A stretch of 64,000 bases of DNA from Mycobacterium seoulense (GCF_010731595.1 NZ_AP022582.1:5270001-5334000); one strand, 5' to 3'. Counted from the first letter of the stretch, positions 49,579 to 59,271 are shown. Translations and numbers: made by a program. Notes: generated by a model from the letters alone, not told the origin.

Positions 49579-51153
49579 GTGACATCCCGGGTGTTGGCCA
49601 TCTGGTGCATGGACTGGCCGGCGGTCGCGGCGGCCGCGGCCGCCGGCCTGCCCGCGACGGCCCCGGTGGCGGTCACGCTGGCCAACCGGGTGATCGCCTG
49701 CTCGGCGGCCGCCCGGGCGGCGGGGGTGCGGCGGGGGCTGCGGCGCCGGGAGGCGGCGGCGCGGTGCCCGCAGCTGCACGTCGGCACCGCCGACGCGGAC
49801 CGCGATGCCCGCTTCTTCGAGGCGGTCATCGCGGCGGTGGACGACCTGGTGCCACGCGCCGAGGTGTTACGGCCCGGGCTTCTGGTGTTGCCGGTGCGCG
49901 GCGCGGCCCGCTATTTCGGCTCCGAGGCCGACGCCGCCGAGCGGCTGATCGACGCGGTGGCCGCAGCCGGCGCCGAGTGTCAGGTCGGGGTCGCCGACCG
50001 GTTGTCCACCGCGGTCTTCGCCGCGCGGGCGGGCCGGGTGGTCCCGCGGGGCGGTGACGCGAAGTTTCTGTCGGTGCTGTCGATCCGCCAACTGGCCACC
50101 GAGCCGAGCCTGTGCTGCCCGGGGCGCGAAGAGCTGACGGACCTGTTGTGGCGGTTGGGGATTCGCACCATCGGACAGTTCGCCGCGCTGTCGCCCACCG
50201 ATGTGGCGTCCCGGTTCGGCGCCGACGGGGTGGCCGCGCACCGGTTGGCCCGCGGCCAACCCGAGCGCGGCCCGTCCGGGCGGGAGCCGCCCGAGGAGCT
50301 GGAGGCCGTCCTGGACTGCGACCCACCGATCGACCGGGTCGACGCCGCGGCCTTCGCCGGTCGCTCGCTGGCCGGCGCGCTGCACCGGACGCTGATGGCC
50401 GCCGGGGTGGGCTGCACCCGGCTGGCCATCCACGCCGTCACCGCCAACGGCGAAGAGCTGCACCGGGTCTGGCGGTGCGCCGAGCCGTTGACCGAGGACG
50501 CCACCGCCGACCGGGTGCGCTGGCAACTGGACGGCTGGTTGAGCAGCCGGACCGCGCGCAACCCCCGCCCGACGGCGGCGGTGACGGTGCTGCGGCTGCA
50601 GGCCGTCGAGGTGGTGTCGGCCGGGGCGCTGCAGTTGCCGCTGTGGGGCGGCCTGGGGGAGGAGGACAGGCTGCGGGCCCGCCGGGCCCTGGTGCGGGTG
50701 CAGGGCCTGCTCGGCCCGGAGGCAGTACGGGTGCCGGTGCTGTCCGGCGGGCGCGGGCCGGCCGAGCGCATCACGTTGACTCCGCTGGGTGACGAACTCC
50801 TCCCGCGGGCCGACCCGGGTTTGCCGTGGCCCGGCCGGCTGCCCGACCCGTCACCGGCGGTGTTGCTCGACGACCCGGTGGAAATGCTTGACGCCCAAGG
50901 CAACCCGGTGCGGGTGACCAGCCGGGGACTGTTCTCCGCCGACCCGGTAGCGCTGATGGTGCACGGCCGGGACGAGCGGCTGCACTGGTGGGCCGGGCCG
51001 TGGCCGGTCGACGAGCGGTGGTGGGATGACCGCCCGGTGGGCGGCCAAGGGGGTAGTCGCACCGCCCGCGCGCAGGTCCTGCTGGAGGGCGAGCGGGCGT
51101 TCCTGCTGTGCTATCGCCAGCGGCGCTGGTATCTCGAGGGCAGCTACGAGTAG
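49579..51153 (+). CDS. imuB: ImuB, catalytically inactive Y-family polymerase-like hub
   Basis: A 524-residue Y-family-like protein (Rv3394c type). The N-terminus reads LAIWCMDWPAVAAAA where active DinB proteins have two catalytic carboxylates, so the polymerase site is broken. A beta-clamp-binding motif, QLPLWG, is at residues 352-357, the position known in M. tuberculosis, followed by a C-terminal extension that binds ImuA' and DnaE2. It tethers the error-prone polymerase DnaE2 to the clamp. GTG 49579 follows imuA' closely. Its stop overlaps the convergent hypothetical gene by 10 nt. Confidence 0.92.
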   Translation: MTSRVLAIWCMDWPAVAAAAAAGLPATAPVAVTLANRVIACSAAARAAGVRRGLRRREAAARCPQLHVGTADADRDARFFEAVIAAVDDLVPRAEVLRPGLLVLPVRGAARYFGSEADAAERLIDAVAAAGAECQVGVADRLSTAVFAARAGRVVPRGGDAKFLSVLSIRQLATEPSLCCPGREELTDLLWRLGIRTIGQFAALSPTDVASRFGADGVAAHRLARGQPERGPSGREPPEELEAVLDCDPPIDRVDAAAFAGRSLAGALHRTLMAAGVGCTRLAIHAVTANGEELHRVWRCAEPLTEDATADRVRWQLDGWLSSRTARNPRPTAAVTVLRLQAVEVVSAGALQLPLWGGLGEEDRLRARRALVRVQGLLGPEAVRVPVLSGGRGPAERITLTPLGDELLPRADPGLPWPGRLPDPSPAVLLDDPVEMLDAQGNPVRVTSRGLFSADPVALMVHGRDERLHWWAGPWPVDERWWDDRPVGGQGGSRTARAQVLLEGERAFLLCYRQRRWYLEGSYE

Positions 51154-51608
51154 GCCGGCTCGGCGCGGGCCGCCTGCGCCTGAGCCATCAGCCCGGCGCC
51201 GCCGGGCAGCGCGCCCACGACGGTGCGGGCCAACCGGTCGCGCCCGCTGACGCCGTCGGTCCTGGCCTTGCCGGCGCGCAGATGGCGCCAGCCCAGGCCC
51301 GCCCACGACGCCGCGACGGCGGCGTCGGTCACCCCGCCGCGGGCCCTCCGCCGATCGACCACGGCCAGGCCGAGCGCGCTGGCGGAGTGCACGGCGTCGA
51401 CCCAGACGCCGGCCGCCAGCACCTCCGGGCCCGGGTTCACTCCCGACAGCAACGCCTGGCCGAGATGGCGAGCGCCCAGGATCCGGGTGACGACGAGCGC
51501 CTTGCGATCGACCTGCACCCCGTGGATGTGGTCGAGCACCTCGGACGGGGCGGCCAGCAGCACGGCGCCCCATCCCGCGCGCAGGACTTCAATGAGACGA
51601 ACCTTCAT
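51144..51608 (-). CDS. Small hydrophobic protein downstream of iunH
   Basis: A 154-residue protein from ATG 51608 (MKVRLIEVLRAGWGAVLLAA). It is rich in Ala, Val and Leu, with possible membrane segments GWGAVLLAA, LVVTRILGARHLGQALL and AVHSASALGLAVV, then a more polar C-terminus. The pattern RILGARHLGQALL recalls small mycobacterial membrane proteins of unknown function. Its start overlaps the end of iunH by 20 nt, so the two are translationally linked. An upstream in-frame start (51641) would add 11 residues. Function unknown. Confidence 0.6.
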   Translation of the reverse strand: MKVRLIEVLRAGWGAVLLAAPSEVLDHIHGVQVDRKALVVTRILGARHLGQALLSGVNPGPEVLAAGVWVDAVHSASALGLAVVDRRRARGGVTDAAVAASWAGLGWRHLRAGKARTDGVSGRDRLARTVVGALPGGAGLMAQAQAARAEPAYS

Positions 51609-52638
51609 GGAATAGGGGTAACCCGCGCGCGAAGGGCCCAACCCGTTCGATGTACCGGTCGAAGAAGGCCGCCGCGTCCACGTCGACGCCGATCAGCGCG
51701 TTGGGGTCCCGGCGGCCTGACCAATCGGTCACCGTCATGGCGCGGGTCAGCGTCCCCGTGAGTTCGATGTCCACCGTCGCGGGACGGGTGGTGACGAGCC
51801 CCGGATCCAGCGCCACGGCGGCGGCCAGCGGATCGTGCAGATGCGCCTGGTATCCGTGGCCGATGTCGTGGTAGGCCTCCAGGTAGAACCGCATCGCGTC
51901 CTCGATCACCCGGATCAACGGATTGGACGCCGTGGACCGGGTGCCGGGCTCGTCCTTGTCGCTCATCGGCGTCGCCGTCGACCCGGCGGCGGCCGCCAGC
52001 CTGGCGAGGTGATCCGGCGTCATCGCCACCTGGCGGGTCAGGTCCAGGCCGCACAGGATCGGAAGACGCTGTCGGCCAACGACTTCGGCGTCCCAGGCGG
52101 CCAGCACCTCTGCCGCGGCCTCGGGGTCCACGCTGATGTTCCACTCCGCGACCGCGGTGGTGTTGCCCCGGTGATCGTAGGAACCGCCCATGACGACCAG
52201 TCGGCGCAGCAGCCTCGGCAGCTCCGGTTCGGCGCGCAGCGCCAGCGCCAGATTGGTCAGCGGGCCGGTCGCGACGCCGATGAGCTCGCCGGGGAACGCG
52301 TGCGCGGCGCGCACCCAGGCGGTCGCCGAATCGTGGTCGGTGAGCCGGTGATCGGTGGGCGGCAGGTCGGCGTAACCCAATCCCCTCGGCCCGTGGACCT
52401 TTGACGGCAGGCGCATCGGTCCGGTCAGGGTTTCACCGGCACCCCGCGAGACCGGCACGCCGGTGACACCGCACAACTGCAGCAGGCCCAGATTGTTCTC
52501 GCAAACCTGCTGCACCGCAACGTTTCCCCCGGTGGAGGCGATGCCGACCACGTCGGCGTCCGGGCTGGCGAACAAGTAGATCAGTGCGAGCGCATCGTCG
52601 ACGCCGGTGTCGACGTCGACGAAAACGGGCGACTTCAT
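51589..52638 (-). CDS. iunH: Inosine-uridine-preferring nucleoside hydrolase
   Basis: A 349-residue enzyme splitting nucleosides to base and ribose. The calcium-binding signature DVDTGVDDALAL is at the N-terminus, with ATGPLTNLALAL, MGGSYDHRGNTTAVAEWNI and HLHDPLAAAVALDP (catalytic His region). ATG 52638 lies 7 nt after TATCTT (minus strand), a leaderless arrangement; TTG 52647 would precede the transcription start. Matches Rv3393 (308 aa) but about 40 residues longer. It is divergent from cmaA1 across 39 nt. Confidence 0.92.
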   Translation of the reverse strand: MKSPVFVDVDTGVDDALALIYLFASPDADVVGIASTGGNVAVQQVCENNLGLLQLCGVTGVPVSRGAGETLTGPMRLPSKVHGPRGLGYADLPPTDHRLTDHDSATAWVRAAHAFPGELIGVATGPLTNLALALRAEPELPRLLRRLVVMGGSYDHRGNTTAVAEWNISVDPEAAAEVLAAWDAEVVGRQRLPILCGLDLTRQVAMTPDHLARLAAAAGSTATPMSDKDEPGTRSTASNPLIRVIEDAMRFYLEAYHDIGHGYQAHLHDPLAAAVALDPGLVTTRPATVDIELTGTLTRAMTVTDWSGRRDPNALIGVDVDAAAFFDRYIERVGPFARGLPLFHEGSSH

Positions 52639-52677
52639 TGTGTCCAAGATACTCAGACCGGCGGTTAGGCTGTCACG
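52639..52677. promoter_or_regulatory. 39-bp divergent promoter iunH / cmaA1, both leaderless
   Basis: Leftward TATCTT is 7 nt before the iunH ATG; rightward TAGGCT (52666-52671) is 6 nt before the cmaA1 ATG. The -35 regions must overlap, so the two promoters may compete. Confidence 0.5.
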
Positions 52678-53565
52678 ATGCCAACGACGTCGGAGCCCCC
52701 CGAGGGGACAGATCTAACGCCGCACTTCGACGATGTGCAGGCCCACTACGACTTGTCGGACGACTTCTTCCGGCTGTTCCTCGACCCGACCCAGACGTAC
52801 AGCTGCGCCTACTTCGAGCGCGACGACATGACGCTGGAAGAAGCGCAGATCGCCAAGATCGATCTCGCCCTCGGCAAACTCGGGCTGCAACCGGGCATGA
52901 CCTTGCTGGACGTGGGCTGCGGTTGGGGCGCCACCATGATGCGCGCCGTGGAAACCTACGACGTCAACGTCGTCGGCCTCACCCTCAGCCGCAACCAGGC
53001 CCATCACGTCGAGCAGTTGATCGCCGAGTCCGACAGTCCCCGCTCGATGCGGATCCTGCTGCAAGGCTGGGAGCAGTTCGATGAGCCCGTCGACCGGATC
53101 GTGAGCATCGGCGCCTTCGAGCACTTCGGGCACGAACGCTACGACAAATTCTTCAGCCTGGCGCATGGCCTGCTGCCCGACGACGGGGTCATGCTGCTGC
53201 ACACCATCACCGGGCTGCACCCGACGGAGATGGTCGAACGCGGCATGCCCTTGTCGTTCCTGTTTGCCCGCTTCGTCAAATTCATTGTCACCGAGATCTT
53301 CCCGGGCGGGCGGTTGCCGTCGATACCGATGGTGCAGGAGCGCGCGACCGCGAACGGCTTCACCGTGGGCCGCGTGCAATCGCTGCAGCCGCATTACGTG
53401 AAGACGCTCGACATCTGGGCCGCCGCATTGCAGGCGCACAAGGACCAGGCCATCGCGGTGCAATCCGAGGAGGTCTACGAGCGGTACATGAAATACCTGA
53501 CCGGTTGCGCCGAGATGTTCCGCATCGGCTACGTCGACGTCAATCAGTTCACGCTGCTCAAGTAA
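52678..53565 (+). CDS. cmaA1: Cyclopropane mycolic acid synthase CmaA1
   Basis: A 295-residue SAM-dependent enzyme that adds cyclopropane rings (distal position in CmaA1) to mycolic acids on the cell-wall precursor. Sequence is close to Rv3392c: [52 protein letters not shown] (SAM), [17 protein letters not shown] and [17 protein letters not shown]. It is slightly longer at the N-terminus. Paralogues CmaA2, MmaA and PcaA share the fold, but residue similarity favours CmaA1. Leaderless start at ATG 52678. Confidence 0.9.
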   Translation: MPTTSEPPEGTDLTPHFDDVQAHYDLSDDFFRLFLDPTQTYSCAYFERDDMTLEEAQIAKIDLALGKLGLQPGMTLLDVGCGWGATMMRAVETYDVNVVGLTLSRNQAHHVEQLIAESDSPRSMRILLQGWEQFDEPVDRIVSIGAFEHFGHERYDKFFSLAHGLLPDDGVMLLHTITGLHPTEMVERGMPLSFLFARFVKFIVTEIFPGGRLPSIPMVQERATANGFTVGRVQSLQPHYVKTLDIWAAALQAHKDQAIAVQSEEVYERYMKYLTGCAEMFRIGYVDVNQFTLLK

Positions 53566-53601
53566 TTCCCGGCGCACCGCGCGGGCGGCCACCGGGACCT
53601 A

Positions 53602-54345
53602 CTACGGCCAGGCCGAGGCGAAGGTGATCACCAGGACGTCGCGCTGCGCCGGGCCCGAGCCGTCGATCGGCCGGATCGGGGAGACGCCGTGCAGGGTGCG
53701 GCGGTCGTCGCCCAGCATCAGCGTGCCGGGCTCGGCCAGCGTCGTCGCCAGCAGCTGCCGGCCGTCCAGGTCGCACACCGCGCTCTCGCCGCCGATGGCG
53801 TTGCGCCGCCCGACCAGCAGCGAGCTGACCAGGGTGACGCCGTCGCGGTGCATGCCCTCGGGCGTGGGATGGCCGCCCTCGTCCGTCAGCGACCGAATCC
53901 GGAACGGATGGACCTTGACGTTCCACTCCGCCACCTCGTCGAGGGCCGCCGCCACCCGGGCCAGCAGCCCGATCAGCTTGTGCAGCAAGGGATCCCGGGC
54001 AAACGCATCCGTCAGCGGTTCGAAGTCGCGGTCCCTGCCGACGTAGAGGGGGTTGGAGTCCTGCGGCTGCACGAACGTGGTCCTGGGCATCGGGCGCAGC
54101 ACGCCATCGCGCAACGAGTACCGGCCATACCGGCGCATTCGCTGCACACCGAGCTCGGCCGCGTAGGGGTCCGGGCCCAGCTGCTGCCAGTGCCGGGCGA
54201 ACCGGGTCCACTCCTCGCGGGCCGCGCCGAGGCTGCGCGTTACGTCGAGCGAGGACATCACCGCGGCGCCCGTCGTGGCGACCAGCCGGGCCGCGGCGGC
54301 CACCGGGTCGGCGTCCGCCCGCTTCTCGGTAAGAGTCCGGGTCAT
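53602..54345 (-). CDS. 2OG-Fe(II) dioxygenase family protein (PF10014-like)
   Basis: A 247-residue protein with the His-x-Asp of a 2-oxoglutarate/Fe(II) oxygenase in GMHRDGVTLVSSLLVGR, the distal His in RRTLHGVSPI and the 2OG basic residue expected in RDVLVITF. The layout resembles the BsmA/L-isoleucine-hydroxylase family (PF10014), whose members hydroxylate free amino acids. ATG 54345; a TTG at 54363 is less likely. It lies 42 nt downstream of acrA1. I do not recall an orthologue here in M. tuberculosis. Confidence 0.75.
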   Translation of the reverse strand: MTRTLTEKRADADPVAAAARLVATTGAAVMSSLDVTRSLGAAREEWTRFARHWQQLGPDPYAAELGVQRMRRYGRYSLRDGVLRPMPRTTFVQPQDSNPLYVGRDRDFEPLTDAFARDPLLHKLIGLLARVAAALDEVAEWNVKVHPFRIRSLTDEGGHPTPEGMHRDGVTLVSSLLVGRRNAIGGESAVCDLDGRQLLATTLAEPGTLMLGDDRRTLHGVSPIRPIDGSGPAQRDVLVITFASAWP

Positions 54346-54387
54346 CGCGCCGGAATACCGCAATCGGATGGGGTTGAAACGCCTGAC

Positions 54388-56382
54388 CTACCAGTGCACG
54401 CCGGGCACCAGCCGCACCAACCGCTTGACTCCTCGCGGTGTCCGGATGCCGGCGGTGACCGCGCGGACGGGCCGCCTCGGCTTGCGTCGTGGCGGGGGAG
54501 CCGCGGCCGGTTCGGTGGGCAGGCCGCGGGCGGCGGCCGAGTCGGGGTAACCCAGGTAGAGCTGGTGCAGGATGCGCCGGGACGTCCGCGGTGCGAAGTA
54601 GTTGCCGGCCTCGGCGAGCGTGCCCAGCGGGGTGTCGATGCGCGCCGGCTTCTCCACCAGGGCCCGCACCACCATGGCGGCGGCCCGCTCCGGGCTGATC
54701 GCGGGCACCGGGTTGAGCCGGTGCGACGGCGCGATCATCGGCGTACGCACCAGGGGCATATGGATATTGGTGAACGTGATGTGGTCGGACAGCGTCTCCG
54801 AGGACACCACGTCGGCGAACGCGTCCAGCGCCGCCTTGGTGGGCAGGTAGGAGCTGTACTTGGGGTTGCGGGCCTGCACCCCGGCGCTGGAGACGTTGAC
54901 CACGTGGCCGAAGCGGCGCTCGCGCCAGTGCGGCAGCAACGCCAGCACCATGCGCACCGCGCCGAAGTAGTTGACCGCCATCACCCGCTCGTAGTCGTGC
55001 AGGCGGTCGGTGGAGTTGACCACCGAGCGGCGGATCGACCGCCCGGCGTTGTTCACCAGGTAGTCGACGTGGTCGAACCGGCCCAGGATGTCCTTGATGG
55101 TGTGCTCGACCGAGGTGGAATCGGTGACGTCGCAGGTGAAGGCGTGCGCGTCGCCGCCGCCCGCGCGGATCTCGGCGACCAGTTGGTCCAGCGCGTCGGC
55201 GTTGCGGGCCAGAGCGAAGACCGTCGCGCCCTTTTCCGCCACCGCGATCGCCGCCGCCCGGCCGATGCCGCTGGAGGCGCCGGTGATGATGACGTGCCGC
55301 CCGCGCAGCGGATCGCTGCGCCGGGCGCGGTCGGGGTCGAGGTGTTCGGCCCAGTAGCGCCACAGCTTGGGGGCATAGCTGGAGAACTCGGGTACGCCGA
55401 TTCCGCTGCCCCGCAGCGCTTCCCGGGTCTGGTCGCTGACGAAGGTGGGCTTGAGGTCGACGAGGTCGAAAACCTCGGCCGGGATCCCGAGCTGGGTGGC
55501 GGCCATGTTGCGCAGCACCCTGGCCCGACCGCGCACCTTCAGCACCGGTGCGGCCACCGAGCCGGGCAGCGACCCGCGCGCCGGCGGTAGCCCGGCCGCC
55601 TTCGCGACACCGCGGTAAATGCCGCGCAGCCCAACGGTTTTCGGGGCGGTGAGGTGGAACGCGCGGCCGTCCAAGCCGTCGATATGCATGAGCGCGACGA
55701 GCGCGTCGGCGACGTAGTCGACCGGCACGATGTTGGTGCGGCCGGTGTCGGGCAGCAGGATGGGCGTCAGCGACGGCAATGCCGCCAACTTGGCCAGCAC
55801 GCCGAAGAAGTAGTACGGCCCGTCGACCTTGTCCATCTCGCCGGTGCGCGAGTCGCCCACCACCACCGCCGGGCGGTAGATCCGGTAGCGCAGCGCGGGC
55901 GCCGACCGCACCAGCAGTTCGGCTTCGAACTTCGTCCGGTGGTACGGGGTCGGCAGTCGCTGGCCGACGTCGAAGTCGTCCTCGGTGTACTCGCCGGGGT
56001 GCTCGCCCGCCACGGCGATCGAGGACACGTGATGCAGCGTCGCGCCCAGCCGTTGCGCCAGCTCGATGACGGCGCGGGTGCCCTCGACGTTGGTGGCCCG
56101 CTGCTCGGCTTCGCCGGCGGTGATGTCGTAGATGGCCGCGCAGTGCACGACATGGTCGATGCGGCCCAGCTCGGCGAGGGTCTCGTCGGTCAGCTCCAGC
56201 TCCGGCAGCCCCGCGACCAGTGGTTTGACCCGCTCACCCCACGCGGACGCGAGCCGTTCGAAGTGGCCCAGCGACGGCCGCCGGACCAGCACCCACACCT
56301 GTGCGTCGGGCCGGGCTTCCAGCAGGCGACCGACGACGTGGCGCCCAATAAACCCGGTACCGCCGGTAACGACATACCGCAT
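54388..56382 (-). CDS. acrA1: Fatty acyl-CoA reductase AcrA1 (two-domain SDR)
   Basis: A 664-residue fusion: residues 1 to about 370 form an extended SDR of the fatty-acyl reductase type (MRYVVTGGTGFIGRHVVGRL, YHRTKFEAELLV), and about 375-640 a classical SDR (VIITGASSGIGRAAAIAVAE, LVNNAGRSIRR, YLPTK). It reduces fatty acyl-CoA to aldehyde and probably alcohol, for wax esters. The tail is basic and Pro-rich. ATG 56382 matches the start of Rv3391 (650 aa). lpqD lies upstream on the same strand with a 49-nt gap. A WS/DGAT gene 3 kb away might use its alcohol product. Confidence 0.92.
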   Translation of the reverse strand: MRYVVTGGTGFIGRHVVGRLLEARPDAQVWVLVRRPSLGHFERLASAWGERVKPLVAGLPELELTDETLAELGRIDHVVHCAAIYDITAGEAEQRATNVEGTRAVIELAQRLGATLHHVSSIAVAGEHPGEYTEDDFDVGQRLPTPYHRTKFEAELLVRSAPALRYRIYRPAVVVGDSRTGEMDKVDGPYYFFGVLAKLAALPSLTPILLPDTGRTNIVPVDYVADALVALMHIDGLDGRAFHLTAPKTVGLRGIYRGVAKAAGLPPARGSLPGSVAAPVLKVRGRARVLRNMAATQLGIPAEVFDLVDLKPTFVSDQTREALRGSGIGVPEFSSYAPKLWRYWAEHLDPDRARRSDPLRGRHVIITGASSGIGRAAAIAVAEKGATVFALARNADALDQLVAEIRAGGGDAHAFTCDVTDSTSVEHTIKDILGRFDHVDYLVNNAGRSIRRSVVNSTDRLHDYERVMAVNYFGAVRMVLALLPHWRERRFGHVVNVSSAGVQARNPKYSSYLPTKAALDAFADVVSSETLSDHITFTNIHMPLVRTPMIAPSHRLNPVPAISPERAAAMVVRALVEKPARIDTPLGTLAEAGNYFAPRTSRRILHQLYLGYPDSAAARGLPTEPAAAPPPRRKPRRPVRAVTAGIRTPRGVKRLVRLVPGVHW

Positions 56383-56431
56383 GCAGCCATCGTGGCGGCT
56401 GGGGGCCACCGCGTCAACCGTTCCCCGCGCG

Positions 56432-57145
56432 TCAGCTGTGGAAGTCGCGAATGCCGTCCCAGTCCACCAGGGTCCAGCCGGTCACCGGGTTACCCGTGAT
56501 CACCACGCGCCCGATGTTGGGCAGCGGGTGGCTGGTCAGCAGGGTGTCCTTGGCGTTCTTGGTGTTCATCAGCGTCCAGTACTCGATGGCGAACTTGTGC
56601 GAGAACAGCACGGGATTGTGCTGGCCGCTGGCGTAGACCTTCTGGATGGCCGCGGTGAACCTGTCGTTGAACTCCTTGCCGTTGATCGACCCGGGGATGC
56701 TGTCTTGCACGTCGCCCCTGAGCCAGTCCGCCGGCGCCAGCAGGTATGTCGCGCCCTCCTGGGCAACCGGCTTGCCCTCGAACCAGCCGGCGTTGATCTC
56801 CTGGATGCCTTGCAGCACCTCGACCTGCTTGCCCAGCTCGGCGGCCAGCGGCGCGGCGGTCTGCTGGGCTCTGGCCATGGTGGAGGCGTAGACGCCGTCG
56901 TAGTCCTTATGACCCGCCTGATGGGCGACCTGCTGGGCCTGCCCCTTGCCCTCGGGGCTCAGGCCCGGGCCCGGCACCGAGGTGTCGATTATCCCGCCGG
57001 CGTTGGCTTCGGACTCGGCGTGCCGGATGAACGTCACCGTGATGCTGCGTGCCTGCGGCGATCCGCCACAGGCGCCGACGATTACGGCCGCGGTGAGAAC
57101 CGCGACGGCCTTCGAGACGGTCCGGACCAAGCTGCGCTTCGGCAT
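56432..57145 (-). CDS. lpqD: Lipoprotein LpqD, histidine-phosphatase fold
   Basis: A 237-residue lipoprotein with a signal sequence (AVAVLTAAVIVGAC; lipobox VGAC) and a phosphoglycerate-mutase/histidine-phosphatase domain. The catalytic motif is TFIRHAESEANAGG, and DGVYASTMARAQQTAAPLA and VLFSHKFAIEYW (second His) are in the right order. The usual RHG is RHA. Matches Rv3390 (236 aa). Anchored to the outer face of the membrane; substrate unknown. Confidence 0.92.
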   Translation of the reverse strand: MPKRSLVRTVSKAVAVLTAAVIVGACGGSPQARSITVTFIRHAESEANAGGIIDTSVPGPGLSPEGKGQAQQVAHQAGHKDYDGVYASTMARAQQTAAPLAAELGKQVEVLQGIQEINAGWFEGKPVAQEGATYLLAPADWLRGDVQDSIPGSINGKEFNDRFTAAIQKVYASGQHNPVLFSHKFAIEYWTLMNTKNAKDTLLTSHPLPNIGRVVITGNPVTGWTLVDWDGIRDFHS

Positions 57146-57227
57146 GTCGATAGCCTGCCCTGCCGACGGTATCGGTGGGAAGGGTTTGCGATGGTTGAGT
57201 GGGAAAATACTTCAGAAGGAGACTCAG

Positions 57228-58100
57228 ATGGCGATTGACCCGAGTGCCGTCGGCGCGGTGACCGAACCGATGCTGTTCGAATGGACCGACCGGGACACGC
57301 TGCTGTACGCGCTCGGCGTCGGCGCCGGCCTCGACGACCTGTCCTTCACCACCGAGAACAGCCACGGCATCGACCAGCAGGTGTTGCCCACCTACGCGGT
57401 GATCTGCTGCCCGGCCTTCGGGGCGGCCGGCAAGGTCGGGACGTTCAACTGGGCCATGCTGTTACACGGCTCGCAGGAGATCCGGCTGCACGCCCCGCTG
57501 CCGCCCGCCGGGAAGCTGTCGGTGGTCACCGAGGTCGCCGACATCCAGGACAAGGGCGAGGGCAAGAACGCGATCCTGGTGTTGCGCGGCCGGGGCACCG
57601 ATCCCGACTCGGAGAAGCTGATCGCCGAGACGCTCACCACCCTGGTCATCCGCGGCGAGGGCGGGTTCGGGGGCGTGCCGGGGCAGCGGCCGGTGGCCCC
57701 GGAGATCCCCGACCGCGAGCCCGACGCCCGGGTCGCGCTGCCCACCCGGGAAGACCAGGCGCTGATCTACCGGCTTTCCGGTGACCGCAACCCGCTGCAC
57801 AGCGACCCGTGGTTCGCCCGGGAGATGGCCGGGTTCCCCAAGCCGATCCTGCACGGGCTGTGCAGCTACGGGGTGGCGGGCCGCGCGCTGCTCGCCGAGC
57901 TCGGCGGCGGGGTCGCGGCCAACATCACCTCGATCGCGGCGCGGTTCACCTCGCCGGTGTTTCCCGGCGAGACGCTGACCACGCTGATCTGGCGCACCGA
58001 ACCGGGCAAGGCGGTGTTTCGGACCGAGGCCTCGGGCGCCGAGGGTTCCGGCCCCCGCGTGGTGCTCGATGACGGCGCGGTGGAATACGTCCAGGCCTAG
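57228..58100 (+). CDS. htdY: 3-hydroxyacyl-thioester dehydratase HtdY
   Basis: A 290-residue double-hotdog enzyme, exactly the length of Rv3389c. The hydratase-2 motif is YRLSGDRNPLHSDPWFAREM followed by KPILHGLCSYG, with Asp and His as catalytic residues. It dehydrates 3-hydroxyacyl-CoA or acyl-ACP, likely in fatty-acid or mycolate metabolism. ATG 57228 follows AGAAGGAG. It is divergent from lpqD, and its stop shares CTAG with the convergent otsB2. Confidence 0.93.
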   Translation: MAIDPSAVGAVTEPMLFEWTDRDTLLYALGVGAGLDDLSFTTENSHGIDQQVLPTYAVICCPAFGAAGKVGTFNWAMLLHGSQEIRLHAPLPPAGKLSVVTEVADIQDKGEGKNAILVLRGRGTDPDSEKLIAETLTTLVIRGEGGFGGVPGQRPVAPEIPDREPDARVALPTREDQALIYRLSGDRNPLHSDPWFAREMAGFPKPILHGLCSYGVAGRALLAELGGGVAANITSIAARFTSPVFPGETLTTLIWRTEPGKAVFRTEASGAEGSGPRVVLDDGAVEYVQA

Positions 58101-59230
58101 CGGGACAGCTGGCCCGCCAGGCGGGCGGTGAACTCGCTGGCCCGCGCGGGGCTGTCCAGCGCGAACTCCGCCGCGGTGGCCCGGTCGCCGTCGTCGTAGT
58201 GCCGCACCAGGATTGGCACGCCACCATCGTGGATCGCGTCGAACGCGTCCTCGTCGGTGATGTCGTCGCCGAGATAGACCGGCGTCCGCAGGCCGGCCTC
58301 GGCCTCGGTCAGGTGATCGAGCACCCAACGCAGCGTCTTGCCCTTGTCCCAGTCCAGGTCCGGGCGCAGCTCGATGACCTCGCGGCCGGTGGTCACCCGG
58401 AGCCCGTCGCGCCGGCCCGCCGCGCGCACCGCGGCCGCCACCTCGCCGACCCGGTCACGCGCCGCGTTGCGGTAGTGCACGGCGACGCCAAACCGCTTGT
58501 GCTCCACCACCACACCCGGGACGGAACCGAGTCGCTCCCGCAGCTCGCCGGCCGCGCGCTCCAGCACCGGCACGGCCGTCGCGGCGGCGTCGTTCTGGTG
58601 GTGCGCGCCGTCGGGCGCGGTCAGCTCGAAACCGTGACTACCGGCATACCAAATGCCTTGCACCCCAACCCGCTTCGTTACATCGGCCAGATCACGGCCC
58701 GACAGCACCGCGACCGGGCACCGGGCGGCCAGCTGCTGCAGCGCCTCGGTGGCGCCGGCGACCGGGGTGGCGGCATCCGGGTCGTTGACGATGTCGGACA
58801 GGGTGCCGTCGAAGTCGAAGAACACCGCCGGCCGGCGCGCGGCCAGGTCGTCGAGGGCCGTCAGCGCGTCGGGCAGCTGCGACATCCGCCGGTCCCCGGT
58901 GCGCACGGTCACCTCGCGGGGGTCCGCGACGACGGCGTCCGCGCCGGCGCCTCGCAGCGCGTCGCCATGTCCGGTGTCGACGCCGATGACCAACGCGAAC
59001 CCGCCCGCACGTGCGGCCTCGACGGCCGCCTCGTCGGTGGTGACGACGACGCACCGCCCGGGTCGGGCGCCCAGGTCGTCGGCCGCCCCCGACAGGCTCT
59101 CGGGGGAGGAGAAAACGGCGGTGGCCACCCCGACCTCACGCAGCCGCCCGTCCAGGGTGGGTTCGGATGCGTCGAAGAGCACCGCGTCATGGCGGCGTGG
59201 GTCGATGACGACCGGCCCCGGCTGTGGCAT
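58097..59230 (-). CDS. otsB2: Trehalose-6-phosphate phosphatase OtsB2
   Basis: A 377-residue HAD phosphatase completing the OtsA-OtsB route to trehalose. An N-terminal HAD-like domain (HDAVLFDASEPTLDGRL, without the full catalytic DxD) precedes the catalytic domain with FFDFDGTLSDIVNDPDAATP, VLSGRDLADVTKRVG, GSHGFEL, KGKTLRWVLDHL and YLGDDITDEDAFDAI. ATG 59230 follows GAGAAGG. Matches Rv3372 (391 aa), essential in M. tuberculosis. The genes between Rv3389c and Rv3372 in H37Rv are absent here. Confidence 0.95.
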   Translation of the reverse strand: MPQPGPVVIDPRRHDAVLFDASEPTLDGRLREVGVATAVFSSPESLSGAADDLGARPGRCVVVTTDEAAVEAARAGGFALVIGVDTGHGDALRGAGADAVVADPREVTVRTGDRRMSQLPDALTALDDLAARRPAVFFDFDGTLSDIVNDPDAATPVAGATEALQQLAARCPVAVLSGRDLADVTKRVGVQGIWYAGSHGFELTAPDGAHHQNDAAATAVPVLERAAGELRERLGSVPGVVVEHKRFGVAVHYRNAARDRVGEVAAAVRAAGRRDGLRVTTGREVIELRPDLDWDKGKTLRWVLDHLTEAEAGLRTPVYLGDDITDEDAFDAIHDGGVPILVRHYDDGDRATAAEFALDSPARASEFTARLAGQLSR

Positions 59231-59271
59231 GACCCAACCTTCTCACGGTGGCCGGACCGGCCGGGAGCGGG

